Shown piece after piece: positions 32,856 to 42,590 of a DNA stretch of 64,000 nt; positions within the stretch are counted from its first letter, which is position 1; each line of letters opens with the position of its first letter. The DNA is from RDXT01 sp033765305 (lineage in GTDB: Bacteria; Bacteroidota; Bacteroidia; J057): the NCBI GenBank assembly GCA_033765305.1, contig JANRID010000073.1:1-64000 (forward strand), read 5' to 3'. A program made the position numbers and the translations under genes. A model generated the notes under the pieces. That model had not been told where the DNA came from. It saw nothing but the letters and a program-made list of their open reading frames with translations, and searched no databases.

Positions 32856-33112
32856 GCGGCCTGAGGCCTGACGGGCAGCACAACCCACCACGACATGTAG
32901 CGGCCTACGATGCGCACCGGCGTGTGGCGGGCTACGTAGCCCTGGCGGCAGATGACGTCCAGGCATTCTCCGTCAAAGTCGGCGATCCCGCCTGCGTTGA
33001 GCGGAGTTGTGGTGATGCCGGTACGTCCGATCATGTGGTCCGGATGGGTGCCACCCGGGAGGATAGCAGCGTCCCGTGGGAAGAACGCGCGTATCCAGGA
33101 AAACAGATTCAT
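32852..33112 (-). CDS. Minimal NfeD-like OB-domain protein
   Basis: An 86-residue protein starting MNLFSWIRAFFPRDAAILPGG. From residue 25 on it matches the C-terminal OB-fold of NfeD proteins: GRTGITTTPLNAGGIADFDGE, LDVICRQGYVARHTPVRIVG, then MSWWVVLPV. The protease and four-helix membrane parts of full NfeD are missing. The hydrophobic N-terminus may be a membrane anchor. NfeD proteins act with stomatin/flotillin-type membrane proteins, none of which is adjacent. The product could be a natural short form or a truncated remnant. A longer upstream start lacks support. Confidence 0.75.
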   Translation of the reverse strand: MNLFSWIRAFFPRDAAILPGGTHPDHMIGRTGITTTPLNAGGIADFDGECLDVICRQGYVARHTPVRIVGRYMSWWVVLPVRPQAA

Positions 33113-33462
33113 GGCGGCAGACTTGGGTTGGTTGGTTCGCTCGGGGGAGAGCAAGCATCCTGCATTCGGCCAATGAGTCCCGGTAATTGAACGGAAAACC
33201 CGGGGTGCGGGTTGCGGCGTGTCGGGGAATCCGGGGGTCGGGCTGGGGCAGGTGCGGATGAATGGGGCGGCGCCGCCGATGGCTTGATCCAGGACCGCTG
33301 CTTGGGCTTCCTCCGCCGGATTTCGTCTGCGGGGGGCCTGCGGGTAATCCGGCACCGGCGCAGCGCAGCCGCTTCGGGACCGCCGCACAGCATCTGCTGC
33401 TGCGGAACCTAACTTTTGGTATCTTTATCTGCGAATCTCCCCGCCTACATCAGCCCCTCCCC
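33113..33462. other. Divergent intergenic region with candidate sigma-gene promoter
   Basis: 350 bp between the NfeD-like gene (leftward) and a sigma factor gene (rightward). No gene is supported; open frames here look random. Near the right end TATCTTTA (33420-33427) is a one-mismatch -7 element, 36 bp before the sigma ATG, but no good TTG is found at the -33 spacing. Confidence 0.45.
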
Positions 33463-34263
33463 ATGCAGGAAACCCTCAATGCCGAATTTGCGCAGTTCCG
33501 CCCCCAGCTGCGGTCCTATCTGCTGCGCATGACCGCCAGCGCCGAAGACGCCGACGACCTCGTCCAGGATACCTACCTCAAAGCGCTTGCCCGCCTCGAA
33601 TCTTTCCGCGGCGAATCGTCCCTTAAAACCTGGGTCTTCGCCATTGGCTCCAGCCTTGCTAAAGACCACCTCCGCGCCAAAAAACGCTGGCCCGAAACCG
33701 TCACCGACATCTGCCGCAGCGCCGCCCTCGCCAACCGCGAGTTCCTCGGCGAAATGATGCAGATCCGCCAGCACTCCCCGCAGGGAGCCTTCGAGATCCG
33801 CGAGCATATCGCCTTCTGCTTCGCCTGCATTTCCAAATCCCTCCCCCTCGAACAGCATATCGCCCTGCTGCTCAAAGAGGTGTACGAGTTCAAAGTCCGC
33901 GAGATCGCCGAAATCATGGAGGAGACCGAGGCCATGGTCAAATACTACCTCCACACCGCCCGCAGCCGCATGATCCAGATCTTCGACGGGCGCTGCTCCC
34001 TCATCAGTAAGGAAGGCGTCTGCCACCAGTGCACTGAACTCAACGGCATCTTCAACCCCAGGCAGAAAGCGCAGGAGGAAACGGCGAAAATTGCGATGGC
34101 CCGCGCTGCCGAATCGGGCGATAAGGAGCACCTCTTCGACCTGCGGATGGAGGTAGTACGGGGCATCGACCCCTTCGAATCCGGCGCTGCCGAGCTGCAG
34201 CTGCATCACCTGGCGCACAACCGAAAGGTGATCGAAACTTTTTTGGAAAAAACGGAAGAATAG
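33463..34263 (+). CDS. Sigma-70 family (ECF-like) RNA polymerase sigma factor with C-terminal extension
   Basis: A 266-residue protein. Region 2 is FRPQLRSYLLRMTASAEDADDLVQDTYLKALARLESFRGESSLKTWVFAI, split here only by reading order. Region 4 is ISKSLPLEQHIALLLKEVYEF, KVREIAEIMEETEAMVKYYL and HTARSRM. After it comes an extension with a Cys cluster (GRCSLISKEGVCHQC), possibly zinc-binding, and a helical tail. Such tails occur in ECF factors that sense signals without a classical anti-sigma factor. It is followed by genes for an SRPBCC protein and a small unknown protein on the same strand, 79 and 5 bp apart, which may be targets or partners. Confidence 0.88.
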   Translation: MQETLNAEFAQFRPQLRSYLLRMTASAEDADDLVQDTYLKALARLESFRGESSLKTWVFAIGSSLAKDHLRAKKRWPETVTDICRSAALANREFLGEMMQIRQHSPQGAFEIREHIAFCFACISKSLPLEQHIALLLKEVYEFKVREIAEIMEETEAMVKYYLHTARSRMIQIFDGRCSLISKEGVCHQCTELNGIFNPRQKAQEETAKIAMARAAESGDKEHLFDLRMEVVRGIDPFESGAAELQLHHLAHNRKVIETFLEKTEE

Positions 34264-34342
34264 CCTATCGGTTTGCGCTGCCCAAGCGTCAAAAGCATAG
34301 ATTCCTCCCATACCCGCTCCATCCACCGTCACCCGTATCCCA

Positions 34343-34816
34343 ATGTCCGCTCCAGCTTCCGCATCCGGCAAAGCCGTGACCGTAAAAAAACGGTTCAGCC
34401 GCCAGACTTCTGTCTCCGCCACCATCCATGCCGCGCCCGCCATCGTCTGGGCCCTGCTCACGAATGCATCCGATTTCCCCCGATGGAACTCCACCGTGAT
34501 TTCCATCGAAGGCGAGATCCGCCCCGGCGCGCAGATCCGCCTGAAGTCCACCCTGGACCCCAAGCGGGTGTTTACCCTGAAAATCAAGACCTTCGAGCCT
34601 GAGAAACAGCTCGCCTGGGGCGATCCGATGGGCACCCGCGTGTACACCCTGAGCCCCGCAGGGAACGGCGCAGTCACGTTCTCGATGACGGAGAAAATCG
34701 GCGGTCCGCTCTTTCCGCTCTTCTCCGGCATGATCCCGTCCTTCGACCCGTCCTTCGAGCAGTATGCTGCCGACCTGAAGAAAGAAGCCGAGCTGATCCA
34801 AAACACCAAATCCTGA
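34343..34816 (+). CDS. SRPBCC-family ligand-binding protein
   Basis: A 157-residue soluble protein of the START/SRPBCC superfamily (helix-grip fold binding hydrophobic ligands). After a basic N-terminus it shows VSATIHAAPAIVWALLTNASDFPRWNSTVIS, the typical first strand and helix with W/F. The strand pairs IRLKSTLDPKRVFTLKIKTFEP and AVTFSMTEKIGGPLFPL follow. The C-terminal helix is FEQYAADLKKEAELI. The ligand is unknown. It lies 79 bp after the sigma factor gene and 5 bp before the next gene, consistent with one operon. ECF sigma genes next to SRPBCC genes are a recurrent pairing in bacteria. Confidence 0.85.
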   Translation: MSAPASASGKAVTVKKRFSRQTSVSATIHAAPAIVWALLTNASDFPRWNSTVISIEGEIRPGAQIRLKSTLDPKRVFTLKIKTFEPEKQLAWGDPMGTRVYTLSPAGNGAVTFSMTEKIGGPLFPLFSGMIPSFDPSFEQYAADLKKEAELIQNTKS

Positions 34817-34821
34817 CCGCC

Positions 34822-35223
34822 ATGCAAGCCGGAACCAAGGAAAATCCCTGGAAACTGAAAACCCCGCCGCTGACCGCCGACTACGAAATGTACCGCGACA
34901 CGGTCAACGGTCAGGACGTCATCGTCTGCACAGTGGGCAAGACCGTGCTGCTCTACGACGCACGCTGCCTCGAAGACCTCCATGCCATGCTGAAAGCCCA
35001 TGGCGACTGGATGGACCTGGGCGCTGCCGACGAGCAGAAACCCGCCAAAGCAGGCACCGTCGAGGCCTGGGGCCGCGACCCCGGCAACCCTGTGGGCGGC
35101 TGGTACGGCCTCAAAAAAGGCCTGCGCGGCCGCTTCGGGATGTACGTTCCCCCGCTCATGGAGGCCCTGGGCCTCGCAGAGGTGGAGCACAACCCGAAAA
35201 ATAACCGCATGCGGGCCCTCTGA
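34822..35223 (+). CDS. Small conserved protein (DUF6855-like)
   Basis: A 133-residue soluble protein with no signal peptide. It shows strong conserved-looking stretches: GTKENPWKLKTPPLTADYEMY, VCTVGKTVLLYDARCLEDLHAMLKAHGDWM, and GGWYGLKKGLRGRFGMYVPPLMEALGLAEVEHNPKNNRMRA. I recall this as a DUF6855-type family, but without a search this is tentative. No catalytic motif is evident. It is the third gene in the sigma factor - SRPBCC operon, 5 bp behind the SRPBCC stop, and is probably co-expressed. Confidence 0.75.
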   Translation: MQAGTKENPWKLKTPPLTADYEMYRDTVNGQDVIVCTVGKTVLLYDARCLEDLHAMLKAHGDWMDLGAADEQKPAKAGTVEAWGRDPGNPVGGWYGLKKGLRGRFGMYVPPLMEALGLAEVEHNPKNNRMRAL

Positions 35224-35231
35224 GGGCCCCC

Positions 35232-36176
35232 TTACTCCGCTGCCTGCTCCCAGTACGCGCGCACCCGCGCCAGATCCCGCTTCATCGCCTGGAATACCTC
35301 CGAAGCTGGTATGCTCAGCGCCGTATGGCCCTGGTCCGCACCGCCAAGGGGGTATTCCACATGCAGCGACATGGGCACCTCGATCTGCTGCTGCCGGAGG
35401 AAGCGGAAGAAGCGCACAAAATCCACCATGCCCTCGCCGATGGGCACGCTGGCAGCTTCCCAGCCCCGGCTGCTTTTCTGCCAGATGAAGTCCTTGATGG
35501 CCAGGCTGTTGATGTAGGGGGCAATCAGCCGAAGGCTGTGAAACCATGCGTAGCCGCCTTCGGCAGTGGCGTGCCGCACGTCGTACTGGCTGCCGAAGCG
35601 CCCGGCGGGCAGCCCTTCCAGCACGCGGTGCAGGTCCCAGATGGCCGCGCCGAGCGACTGGCCGGTATGGTTCTGGTAGGCACCCCGGATGCCCAGCTCC
35701 GCATTCAGGTCCGCCAGGCCCCGGATCCGGGCCCGGAAGCCTTCCAGGGCATCGGGGATGGAGCCCGTATCGGGGTAATGCAGCCAGCCGCTGCGGTACA
35801 GGCTGAATCCCTGCGCCCTGGCGGCTGCCAGCAGGGGCCGCGTGAGCGGATCGGCGGCATCGGTGATGGCCGTGACCATCATCCGGGGCTCGAATCCGGC
35901 CTGCCGCAGCGCCGCTGCGGCACGGGGCAGATCGTCGGCGGCCCGCTCCGGCAGCACGTGGCCGCCGGGCCGCACGGTAAGATCCAGCCCGTCGAAGCCC
36001 ATCCCGCGGGCGGCATCAGCCATGTCCGCATAGCCGAGAAACTGGAGGTGCTTGGAAAACAGATAGACCGGCGGCATCCCGGCATGCCGGGGTGCGGCGG
36101 CGGGCAGCTTCGGCAGCAGGGCCCCCAGGCCCAGGGCAGCACTGCGCTGCAGAAATTCACGGCGGGTAGCAGACAT
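35232..36176 (-). CDS. Exported sugar phosphate isomerase/epimerase-like TIM-barrel protein
   Basis: A 314-residue protein of the xylose-isomerase-like (AP endonuclease 2 fold) superfamily. The N-terminus MSATRREFLQRSAALGLGALL is a twin-arginine-type signal (RREFL), so it should be exported folded. The barrel starts VYLFSKHLQFLGYADMADAARGMGFDGLDLTVRPGGHV, with likely metal/ligand residues later in AYQNHTGQSLG, FGSQYDVRHATAEG and SLHVEYPLG. The substrate is unknown; relatives act on sugars or inositols. An ATG two codons upstream (36182) is equally placed. It ends 8 bp from the convergent DUF6855-like gene. Confidence 0.85.
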   Translation of the reverse strand: MSATRREFLQRSAALGLGALLPKLPAAAPRHAGMPPVYLFSKHLQFLGYADMADAARGMGFDGLDLTVRPGGHVLPERAADDLPRAAAALRQAGFEPRMMVTAITDAADPLTRPLLAAARAQGFSLYRSGWLHYPDTGSIPDALEGFRARIRGLADLNAELGIRGAYQNHTGQSLGAAIWDLHRVLEGLPAGRFGSQYDVRHATAEGGYAWFHSLRLIAPYINSLAIKDFIWQKSSRGWEAASVPIGEGMVDFVRFFRFLRQQQIEVPMSLHVEYPLGGADQGHTALSIPASEVFQAMKRDLARVRAYWEQAAE

Positions 36177-36201
36177 AGGCATTGCATGATATGCAGAGAG
36201 G

Positions 36202-36209
36202 CAAAGATA
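36202..36209 (-). promoter_or_regulatory. TAnnTTTG element of the isomerase-like gene
   Basis: Minus strand reads TATCTTTG, an exact -7 match, 25 bp upstream of the ATG at 36176. No clear TTG is present at the expected -33 distance. Confidence 0.5.
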
Positions 36210-36329
36210 AGGTATGCCGTCCCAATCGCCGCAGCTTCCGGCAGGGGAGTCTGCTGAAACCAGCATTTTGAAAATCAGCCAGTTGGCGGGTTTGGAGCCT
36301 GCCGGCCATCTCTGCGGGCAGCGCCCGGC

Positions 36330-36360
36330 TTGCTACTTGGCGTCCGATCCGCTATCATTG
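36330..36360 (+). promoter_or_regulatory. Candidate promoter of the epimerase gene
   Basis: TTG (36330-36332), a 20-bp spacer, then TATCATTG (36353-36360), one mismatch from TAnnTTTG. Leader to the ATG at 36385 would be about 18 nt. Confidence 0.55.
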
Positions 36361-36384
36361 CACCGCACCTGCAACTCCAGCAAA

Positions 36385-37377
36385 ATGAAAGCCCTCGTAA
36401 CCGGCGGATGCGGATTCATCGGCAGCCACCTCACCGACGCCCTGCTCGCCCAAGGCCTGGAGGTCACCGTCCTCGACAACCTCTCCACAGGCCGCGCCCT
36501 TAACCTGGAGCATGTCCGCCATCATCCCAATCTGACCGTCCAGATCTGCGATATTTCGGAGTATGGCGCCATCGATGCCTTTTTCGAGGGCGTGGACTGG
36601 GTATTCCACCTCGCAGCGCTGGCCGATATTGTCCCTTCCATCCAGCAGCCGCTGCTCTACCACTGCTCCAATGTGGACGGCACCATCAATGTGCTCGAAG
36701 CGGCGCGCAAGGCCGGAGTCAAGCGGCTGATCTACGCAGCTTCTTCTTCCTGCTACGGCATCCCCGACCGCTATCCCACCCCGGAGACCGCCGAGATCCG
36801 CCCGGAATACCCCTACGCCACCACCAAGTGGATCGGCGAGCAGTACGCGCTCAACTGGCACAAGGTGTACGGGCTGCCCGTTACCTCGCTCCGCTTCTTC
36901 AATGTCTATGGCCCGCGCTCCCGGACCTCCGGAACCTATGGCGCGGTGTTCGGGGTCTTCCTGGCCCAAAAACTGAACAGCAAGCCCTTCACCGTCGTCG
37001 GCGACGGCACGCAGACCCGGGATTTTACCTTCGTCACAGATGTAGCGGATGCCTGCATCGCGGCGGCCAAGTCGGATGCCGTGACCGGCGAAGTGATGAA
37101 CGTAGGCAGCGGCAATACCTACAGCGTCAACCGGCTGGTGGAGCTGCTGGAGGGCCCGGTAACCTATATCCCCAAGCGGCCGGGCGAACCCGACTGTACC
37201 TTCGCCGATATTTCGAAGATCCGCAGCCGCCTGGGCTGGGAGCCCCGCATAACCCTGGAAACCGGTGTGCGAACCATGCTGGAGCACATCGACTACTGGC
37301 GAGAAGCGCCGCTCTGGACGCCTGACTCGATTGCCGAGGCGACCAAAGACTGGTTCAAGTATCTGGGGAAATCCTGA
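36385..37377 (+). CDS. NAD-dependent nucleotide-sugar epimerase/dehydratase
   Basis: A 330-residue extended-SDR enzyme. The NAD-binding motif is ALVTGGCGFIGSHL at the N-terminus, followed by VTVLDNLSTGRALNL. The catalytic Ser/Tyr/Lys are in YAASSSCYGIPD and YPYATTKWIGE (YxxxK). The C-terminal sugar-binding part includes RFFNVYGPRSRTSGTYGAVFG and TRDFTFVTDVADACI. The overall pattern is closest to UDP-GlcNAc/UDP-glucuronate C4-epimerases, but the substrate is inferred only. It is probably for surface polysaccharide, although no glycosyltransferase is next to it. The start at 36385 suits the promoter just upstream; an open extension 5' of it is non-coding. Confidence 0.92.
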   Translation: MKALVTGGCGFIGSHLTDALLAQGLEVTVLDNLSTGRALNLEHVRHHPNLTVQICDISEYGAIDAFFEGVDWVFHLAALADIVPSIQQPLLYHCSNVDGTINVLEAARKAGVKRLIYAASSSCYGIPDRYPTPETAEIRPEYPYATTKWIGEQYALNWHKVYGLPVTSLRFFNVYGPRSRTSGTYGAVFGVFLAQKLNSKPFTVVGDGTQTRDFTFVTDVADACIAAAKSDAVTGEVMNVGSGNTYSVNRLVELLEGPVTYIPKRPGEPDCTFADISKIRSRLGWEPRITLETGVRTMLEHIDYWREAPLWTPDSIAEATKDWFKYLGKS

Positions 37378-37383
37378 ACCGGC

Positions 37384-37887
37384 TTACTGCCCCAGGTCCA
37401 GGATCTGGCGGAACAGCTCTTCCTCGTCGCCGTCGGCGTAGGAGGTGTGCTGGTACACAATGCGGCCCTCGCCGTCGAGCAGGAAGGTGTGCGGCACGTT
37501 GACCACATTCATCGCCCGCTTGAGGTCGCTGTTGACATCGAGATAGATATCGTATTCCCAGCCTCGGCCCAGCGTCATGCTCCGGACCATGCCGCTGGTG
37601 CGGCTGTCGTCGATGGAGACGGCGATCAGCTTCACGCCCGTTTCTTCCTGCCAGTCGCCGTACACCTCGTGGATGTTGGCGAGTTCCTTGATGCAGGGCT
37701 TGCACCAGGTGGCCCAGAAACTGATGATGATCGGCTTGCCGTCATTGGCCCAGGAGGCAGTATTCACCATCGAGCCCCGGAGATCCTGGACATTGACCTG
37801 CGGCAGGGCATTCTCGGTCTGGGCGAATGCTGTGAGGGAAAAGAGGGAAAGCAGTGCTGCGGAAAAAAAACGAACGGACATACGCAT
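37384..37887 (-). CDS. Exported TlpA-like thioredoxin-fold protein
   Basis: A 167-residue periplasmic redoxin. Signal peptide MRMSVRFFSAALLSLFSLTAFAQ. The thioredoxin-fold active site is ISFWATWCKPCIKELANI, a CxxC motif of the TlpA/ResA class. VKLIAVSIDDS and the cis-Pro segment VVNVPHTFLLDGEGRIVYQH follow. Likely role: reducing disulphides in periplasmic proteins or cytochrome c apoproteins. It ends 6 bp from the convergent epimerase gene. Its promoter is well defined just upstream. Confidence 0.92.
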   Translation of the reverse strand: MRMSVRFFSAALLSLFSLTAFAQTENALPQVNVQDLRGSMVNTASWANDGKPIIISFWATWCKPCIKELANIHEVYGDWQEETGVKLIAVSIDDSRTSGMVRSMTLGRGWEYDIYLDVNSDLKRAMNVVNVPHTFLLDGEGRIVYQHTSYADGDEEELFRQILDLGQ

Positions 37888-37908
37888 GAAGTTCTGCAAT
37901 ACAAGATG

Positions 37909-37942
37909 CAAATATAACGCATCCGGACCGGTTTCGTTGCAA
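37909..37942 (-). promoter_or_regulatory. Promoter of the TlpA-like gene
   Basis: Minus strand: TTG (37942-37940), 23-bp spacer, TATATTTG (37916-37909). The -7 match is exact; the spacing is slightly long. The expected leader is about 15 nt. Confidence 0.6.
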
Positions 37943-37954
37943 GGGCTGGCAGCC

Positions 37955-38794
37955 CTATTCGCCCGGCACTTCGGAGATGCCGTCTGCCGCAAGCCGGATG
38001 AGCCGCTGGCGGTATAGGGCGCCCACTGCTTTTTTGAAGCTTTTCTTGCTCATTTCCAGCCGCTTGTAGATTTCGTCCGGCGGGCTGCTGTCGTGCAGGG
38101 GCAGAAATCCGCCGGCCTGCTCCAGCGCATCCAGGATGCGCCGGGCATTGGGCTCGATCTGGTCCGGGCCGGGCTGATGCAGGGAAATGTCCAGCTTGTG
38201 GTCGCTGCGGACCTGCCGCACATAGCCCCTCCGGCGCTCGCCGGGCTGCACCTGCGTGAACAGCTCGCTGTGATAGACCATGCCGCTGAACTGATCCTCC
38301 ACAATGACCGGATAGCCCAGCTCGTTGGGGCCGCAGATGAGCACCTCCACCGCGTCGCCTTCGGCGTAGGGCGGGGCCTCGCGGCTGAGAAAGCGCCGCA
38401 CACGGGCCGAGGCGATCAGCCGCTGGCTGGCTTCGTCCAGGTACATCCGCACGAGATGCCACTCCCCGGCTGCCATCCGCACAGGCTGCTCGCTGAAGGG
38501 CACAAACAGATCCTTCTCCAGCCCCCAGGCCAGAAACGCTCCGTATTCATTCGCATAGGCTACCTGCAGCCAGGCAAACTGGTCCCGCAGGATCGCCGGC
38601 TTCAGCGTCGTGGCTACCTTGCGGTGCTGCCCGTCTTTGTACACAAATACGTCCAGCAACGCCCCGGGCGCTGCTCCTGCCGGCACGTACTTCCGCGGCA
38701 GCAGCACTTCCTCCCCCTCGTCGTCCCCCAGATAGAGGCCCACAGAGGTATCGCGCAGCACCCGAAGGGCCTGATAATGCCCAATTTCAATCAT
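37955..38794 (-). CDS. S1-domain RNA-binding protein, CvfB/YitL family
   Basis: A 279-residue cytosolic protein, the standard size of the CvfB family. It starts MIEIGHYQALRVLRDTSVGLYLGDDEGEEVLLPRKYVP, the first S1-like domain. A second S1-like unit follows (ANEYGAFLAWGLEKDLFVPFSEQPVRM), then a diverged third (YPVIVEDQFSGMVYHSELF). The winged helix at the end (RRILDALEQAGGFLPLHDSSPPDEIYKRLEMSKKSFKKAVGAL) is diagnostic. Family members bind RNA and affect gene expression. Here the gene is single and diverges from the methyltransferase gene. The start at 38794 matches the family N-terminus. Confidence 0.92.
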   Translation of the reverse strand: MIEIGHYQALRVLRDTSVGLYLGDDEGEEVLLPRKYVPAGAAPGALLDVFVYKDGQHRKVATTLKPAILRDQFAWLQVAYANEYGAFLAWGLEKDLFVPFSEQPVRMAAGEWHLVRMYLDEASQRLIASARVRRFLSREAPPYAEGDAVEVLICGPNELGYPVIVEDQFSGMVYHSELFTQVQPGERRRGYVRQVRSDHKLDISLHQPGPDQIEPNARRILDALEQAGGFLPLHDSSPPDEIYKRLEMSKKSFKKAVGALYRQRLIRLAADGISEVPGE

Positions 38795-38847
38795 TCGGCA
38801 GGCTTGAACCGGCAAATTCCGGGAATACGCGCAGATTTCCAAACCGG

Positions 38848-38878
38848 TTGACAGCATAATCCGGAATGCCTATCTTTA
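38848..38878 (+). promoter_or_regulatory. Promoter of the methyltransferase gene
   Basis: TTG (38848-38850), 20-bp spacer, TATCTTTA (38871-38878), one mismatch from the -7 consensus. The leader to the ATG at 38916 would be about 30 nt. Confidence 0.6.
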
Positions 38879-38915
38879 TCCGGCCCGTTTGAATCTGTCT
38901 CTCCTACTGCATCCG

Positions 38916-39590
38916 ATGAATCCGCAAGACCGCTCCCAGCTCTACGGCTACGCCGACGGCAGCGCCTTCGCAGGCGAATCTGCCGAGGCCATTTTTACCC
39001 GCATTGCCCGCAGCAACTTCTGGGGCGAGCCAGAATCGCGCTCCGGCTACGGGTCCTCCCTGGAGCAGACCCGCAAGCTGATCGCCGAACTGCCTGCCCT
39101 CTGGCGGCACCTGGGCGTGCAGCACCTGCTGGACGCGCCCTGCGGCGATTTTCACTGGATGCAGCACACCGACCTGAGCGGCATCCGCTACACCGGCGGC
39201 GATCTGGTCGCTGCGCTGGCAGAGGCCAATGAACGGCAGTACGCCGCTGAGCACATCCGCTTCCGCCAGCTCGATCTGATGGAGGACGAATTGGGCAGCC
39301 ACGACCTGCTCTTCTGCCGGGATTGCCTTGTGCATCTGTCCTTCGGGGACATCGGGCGGGTGCTGCGCAACCTGAAGCGCAGCGGGATCCGCTATTTCAT
39401 GTGCACCACGTTCCCCGGCGAGCCGGTCAACCGCGACATCCAGACCGGCGGCTGGCGGCCCCTGAATTTCAGCCTGCCTCCGTTTTCCTTCCCGGAACCC
39501 CTGCTGCTGCTGAATGAGGGCTGCACCGAGATGGATGGCGCATTCGCTGATAAATCACTGGGGGTCTGGCAGGTATCCAGCCTGCCCTGA
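38916..39590 (+). CDS. SAM-dependent methyltransferase
   Basis: A 224-residue class I methyltransferase-like protein. The SAM-binding loop is HLLDAPCGDFHWMQHT, with RYTGGDLVAALAEANERQY as the acidic strand 2 region. LLFCRDCLVHLSFGDIGRVLRNLKRSG is the post-motif helix. Its N-terminal TRIARSNFWGEPESRSGYGSS stretch is typical of bacterial class I methyltransferases found near surface-sugar genes. The substrate is unknown. The ATG at 38916 was chosen over a TTG at 38889 because the latter lies almost at the inferred transcript start. It converges with the lipoprotein gene (6-bp gap). Confidence 0.85.
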   Translation: MNPQDRSQLYGYADGSAFAGESAEAIFTRIARSNFWGEPESRSGYGSSLEQTRKLIAELPALWRHLGVQHLLDAPCGDFHWMQHTDLSGIRYTGGDLVAALAEANERQYAAEHIRFRQLDLMEDELGSHDLLFCRDCLVHLSFGDIGRVLRNLKRSGIRYFMCTTFPGEPVNRDIQTGGWRPLNFSLPPFSFPEPLLLLNEGCTEMDGAFADKSLGVWQVSSLP

Positions 39591-39596
39591 ACCGGC

Positions 39597-40277
39597 TCAG
39601 GGCAGCGGCGTGAAGGTCAGGGGGCGGCTGTAGTAGATCTGGCCTGCAATTTTGGCAGCGGCGCGCGCATAGTAGCGCTGGCCCGGCGTGAAACTGGGGA
39701 TGACGACTGCCATAGCAAACACGCCGTCTCCCTTGTACGAGGGACCGTCCACGTCCGGCAGCGAGTCGGTCTCCGACCAGCAGACCGCCGTGTACTCGCG
39801 CGGCGCTTCGCGGTCCACGCTGAAATCCGCTACGAACCCTCCATAGCCGTTCTCCAGCCCATTGGCCTGGAAATCGAACTGCTCCAGGATGCTTGGCTGC
39901 ATCGGCGCCGTCGTCACGGCGACCGGCTCGCCGTACACATTGCCGTCGTTGAAGTTCACGTAGGCGCGCACATAATACGTTTTTCCGGGCTCCACGGGCG
40001 CCAGCAGCTGGCTGAAGGCCTTTCCGGGCTCCGGCGCGCCCGCTTGCCCGACGATCAGCTCGCAGGGCGCATCCGGGTCCGGGCTCAACGACAGGCAGAA
40101 TCCGTGCCGGTACACCGTGCCCTCGGGCAGGGCGGGCATCACGCCCGAAGGCCTGACCCAGAACAGGCTGCGGGCCGGATTGGGCTCGGTTGAGACCAGC
40201 GAAGGGGCAGGGGCATCGGGCTTGCAGGCGCCGAGCACCAGCAGCACGGGGAGGAAGGGCAGAAAACGGATACGCAT
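39597..40277 (-). CDS. Lipoprotein with fibronectin-like repeats
   Basis: A 226-residue protein. It has a lipoprotein signal, MRIRFLPFLPVLLVLGACKPD (lipobox LVLGAC, Cys18), and should be lipid-anchored. The mature part contains two similar beta-rich units, each with a YYxRAY/A-type strand: GKTYYVRAYVNFNDGNVYGE and GQRYYARAAAKIAGQIYYS. These are typical of the fibronectin-III-like repeats in Bacteroidota surface lipoproteins. No enzyme motif is visible. It lies downstream of the MsbA-like gene on the opposite side of a 106-bp gap. Confidence 0.8.
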   Translation of the reverse strand: MRIRFLPFLPVLLVLGACKPDAPAPSLVSTEPNPARSLFWVRPSGVMPALPEGTVYRHGFCLSLSPDPDAPCELIVGQAGAPEPGKAFSQLLAPVEPGKTYYVRAYVNFNDGNVYGEPVAVTTAPMQPSILEQFDFQANGLENGYGGFVADFSVDREAPREYTAVCWSETDSLPDVDGPSYKGDGVFAMAVVIPSFTPGQRYYARAAAKIAGQIYYSRPLTFTPLP

Positions 40278-40383
40278 CGGAGCCTGTGCAAGTGGATGGG
40301 GAATGAATCGCTCAATATACGCAATTATTCCGGACTGCGCACAGTCTGGCCAGGCCGTTGCCGCTGTTATTCAGCACCTTGCC

Positions 40384-42129
<1,746 letters not shown>

Positions 42130-42590
42130 TGGAGGAGGGTTGTTTGAACGGCGTGACACCCGCGCGGGGCCGGGCGTGACAGGGCGAAGCGGAAAAGGCC
42201 CTGCAAATTGGGAAAAATGCGGGAGAATCGGGGGATTACTCCGCCAGCAGATCCGGCAGCCCACATGGCATCCGGTGTTCCGGATGATCCCTGCAAATTT
42301 GAATGATTTCACGAAAATTGCAGGGATATTTCAGCGGGGTTTCTGTGCATCGGCAGCATCAAGATGTGTTTGTATGCTTGATTATCAAGTATGTATATCT
42401 ATGCATGCGCCTTTGGCCATGCGCGCAGAACCTCAGCAGCCGATTCAATTCCTTTGCGTAGCGGTTCCGTTGTCCAAGCCTGTCTTCCCCCGCCTCCCAA
42501 ACATCTTTCAATATTTTCTGAAACTTTCGCTGCAAATCCCGGTATATTGCAGCAGATTGTCTTCTGGTTAACCGCCGCCGCGCGACGCTC
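42130..42590. other. Divergent intergenic region between the ABC exporter and mqnC
   Basis: 461 bp, AT-richer in its right half. It holds the perfect palindrome CTTGATTATCAAG (42377-42389) and AT-rich words such as GTATATC and AATATTTTC. No RNA gene could be recognised. A minus-strand open frame of 85 codons (42359-42616) overlaps the mqnC start and has no recognisable homology, so it is not called. Promoters for both flanking genes should lie here but no exact TAnnTTTG was found. Confidence 0.5.
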
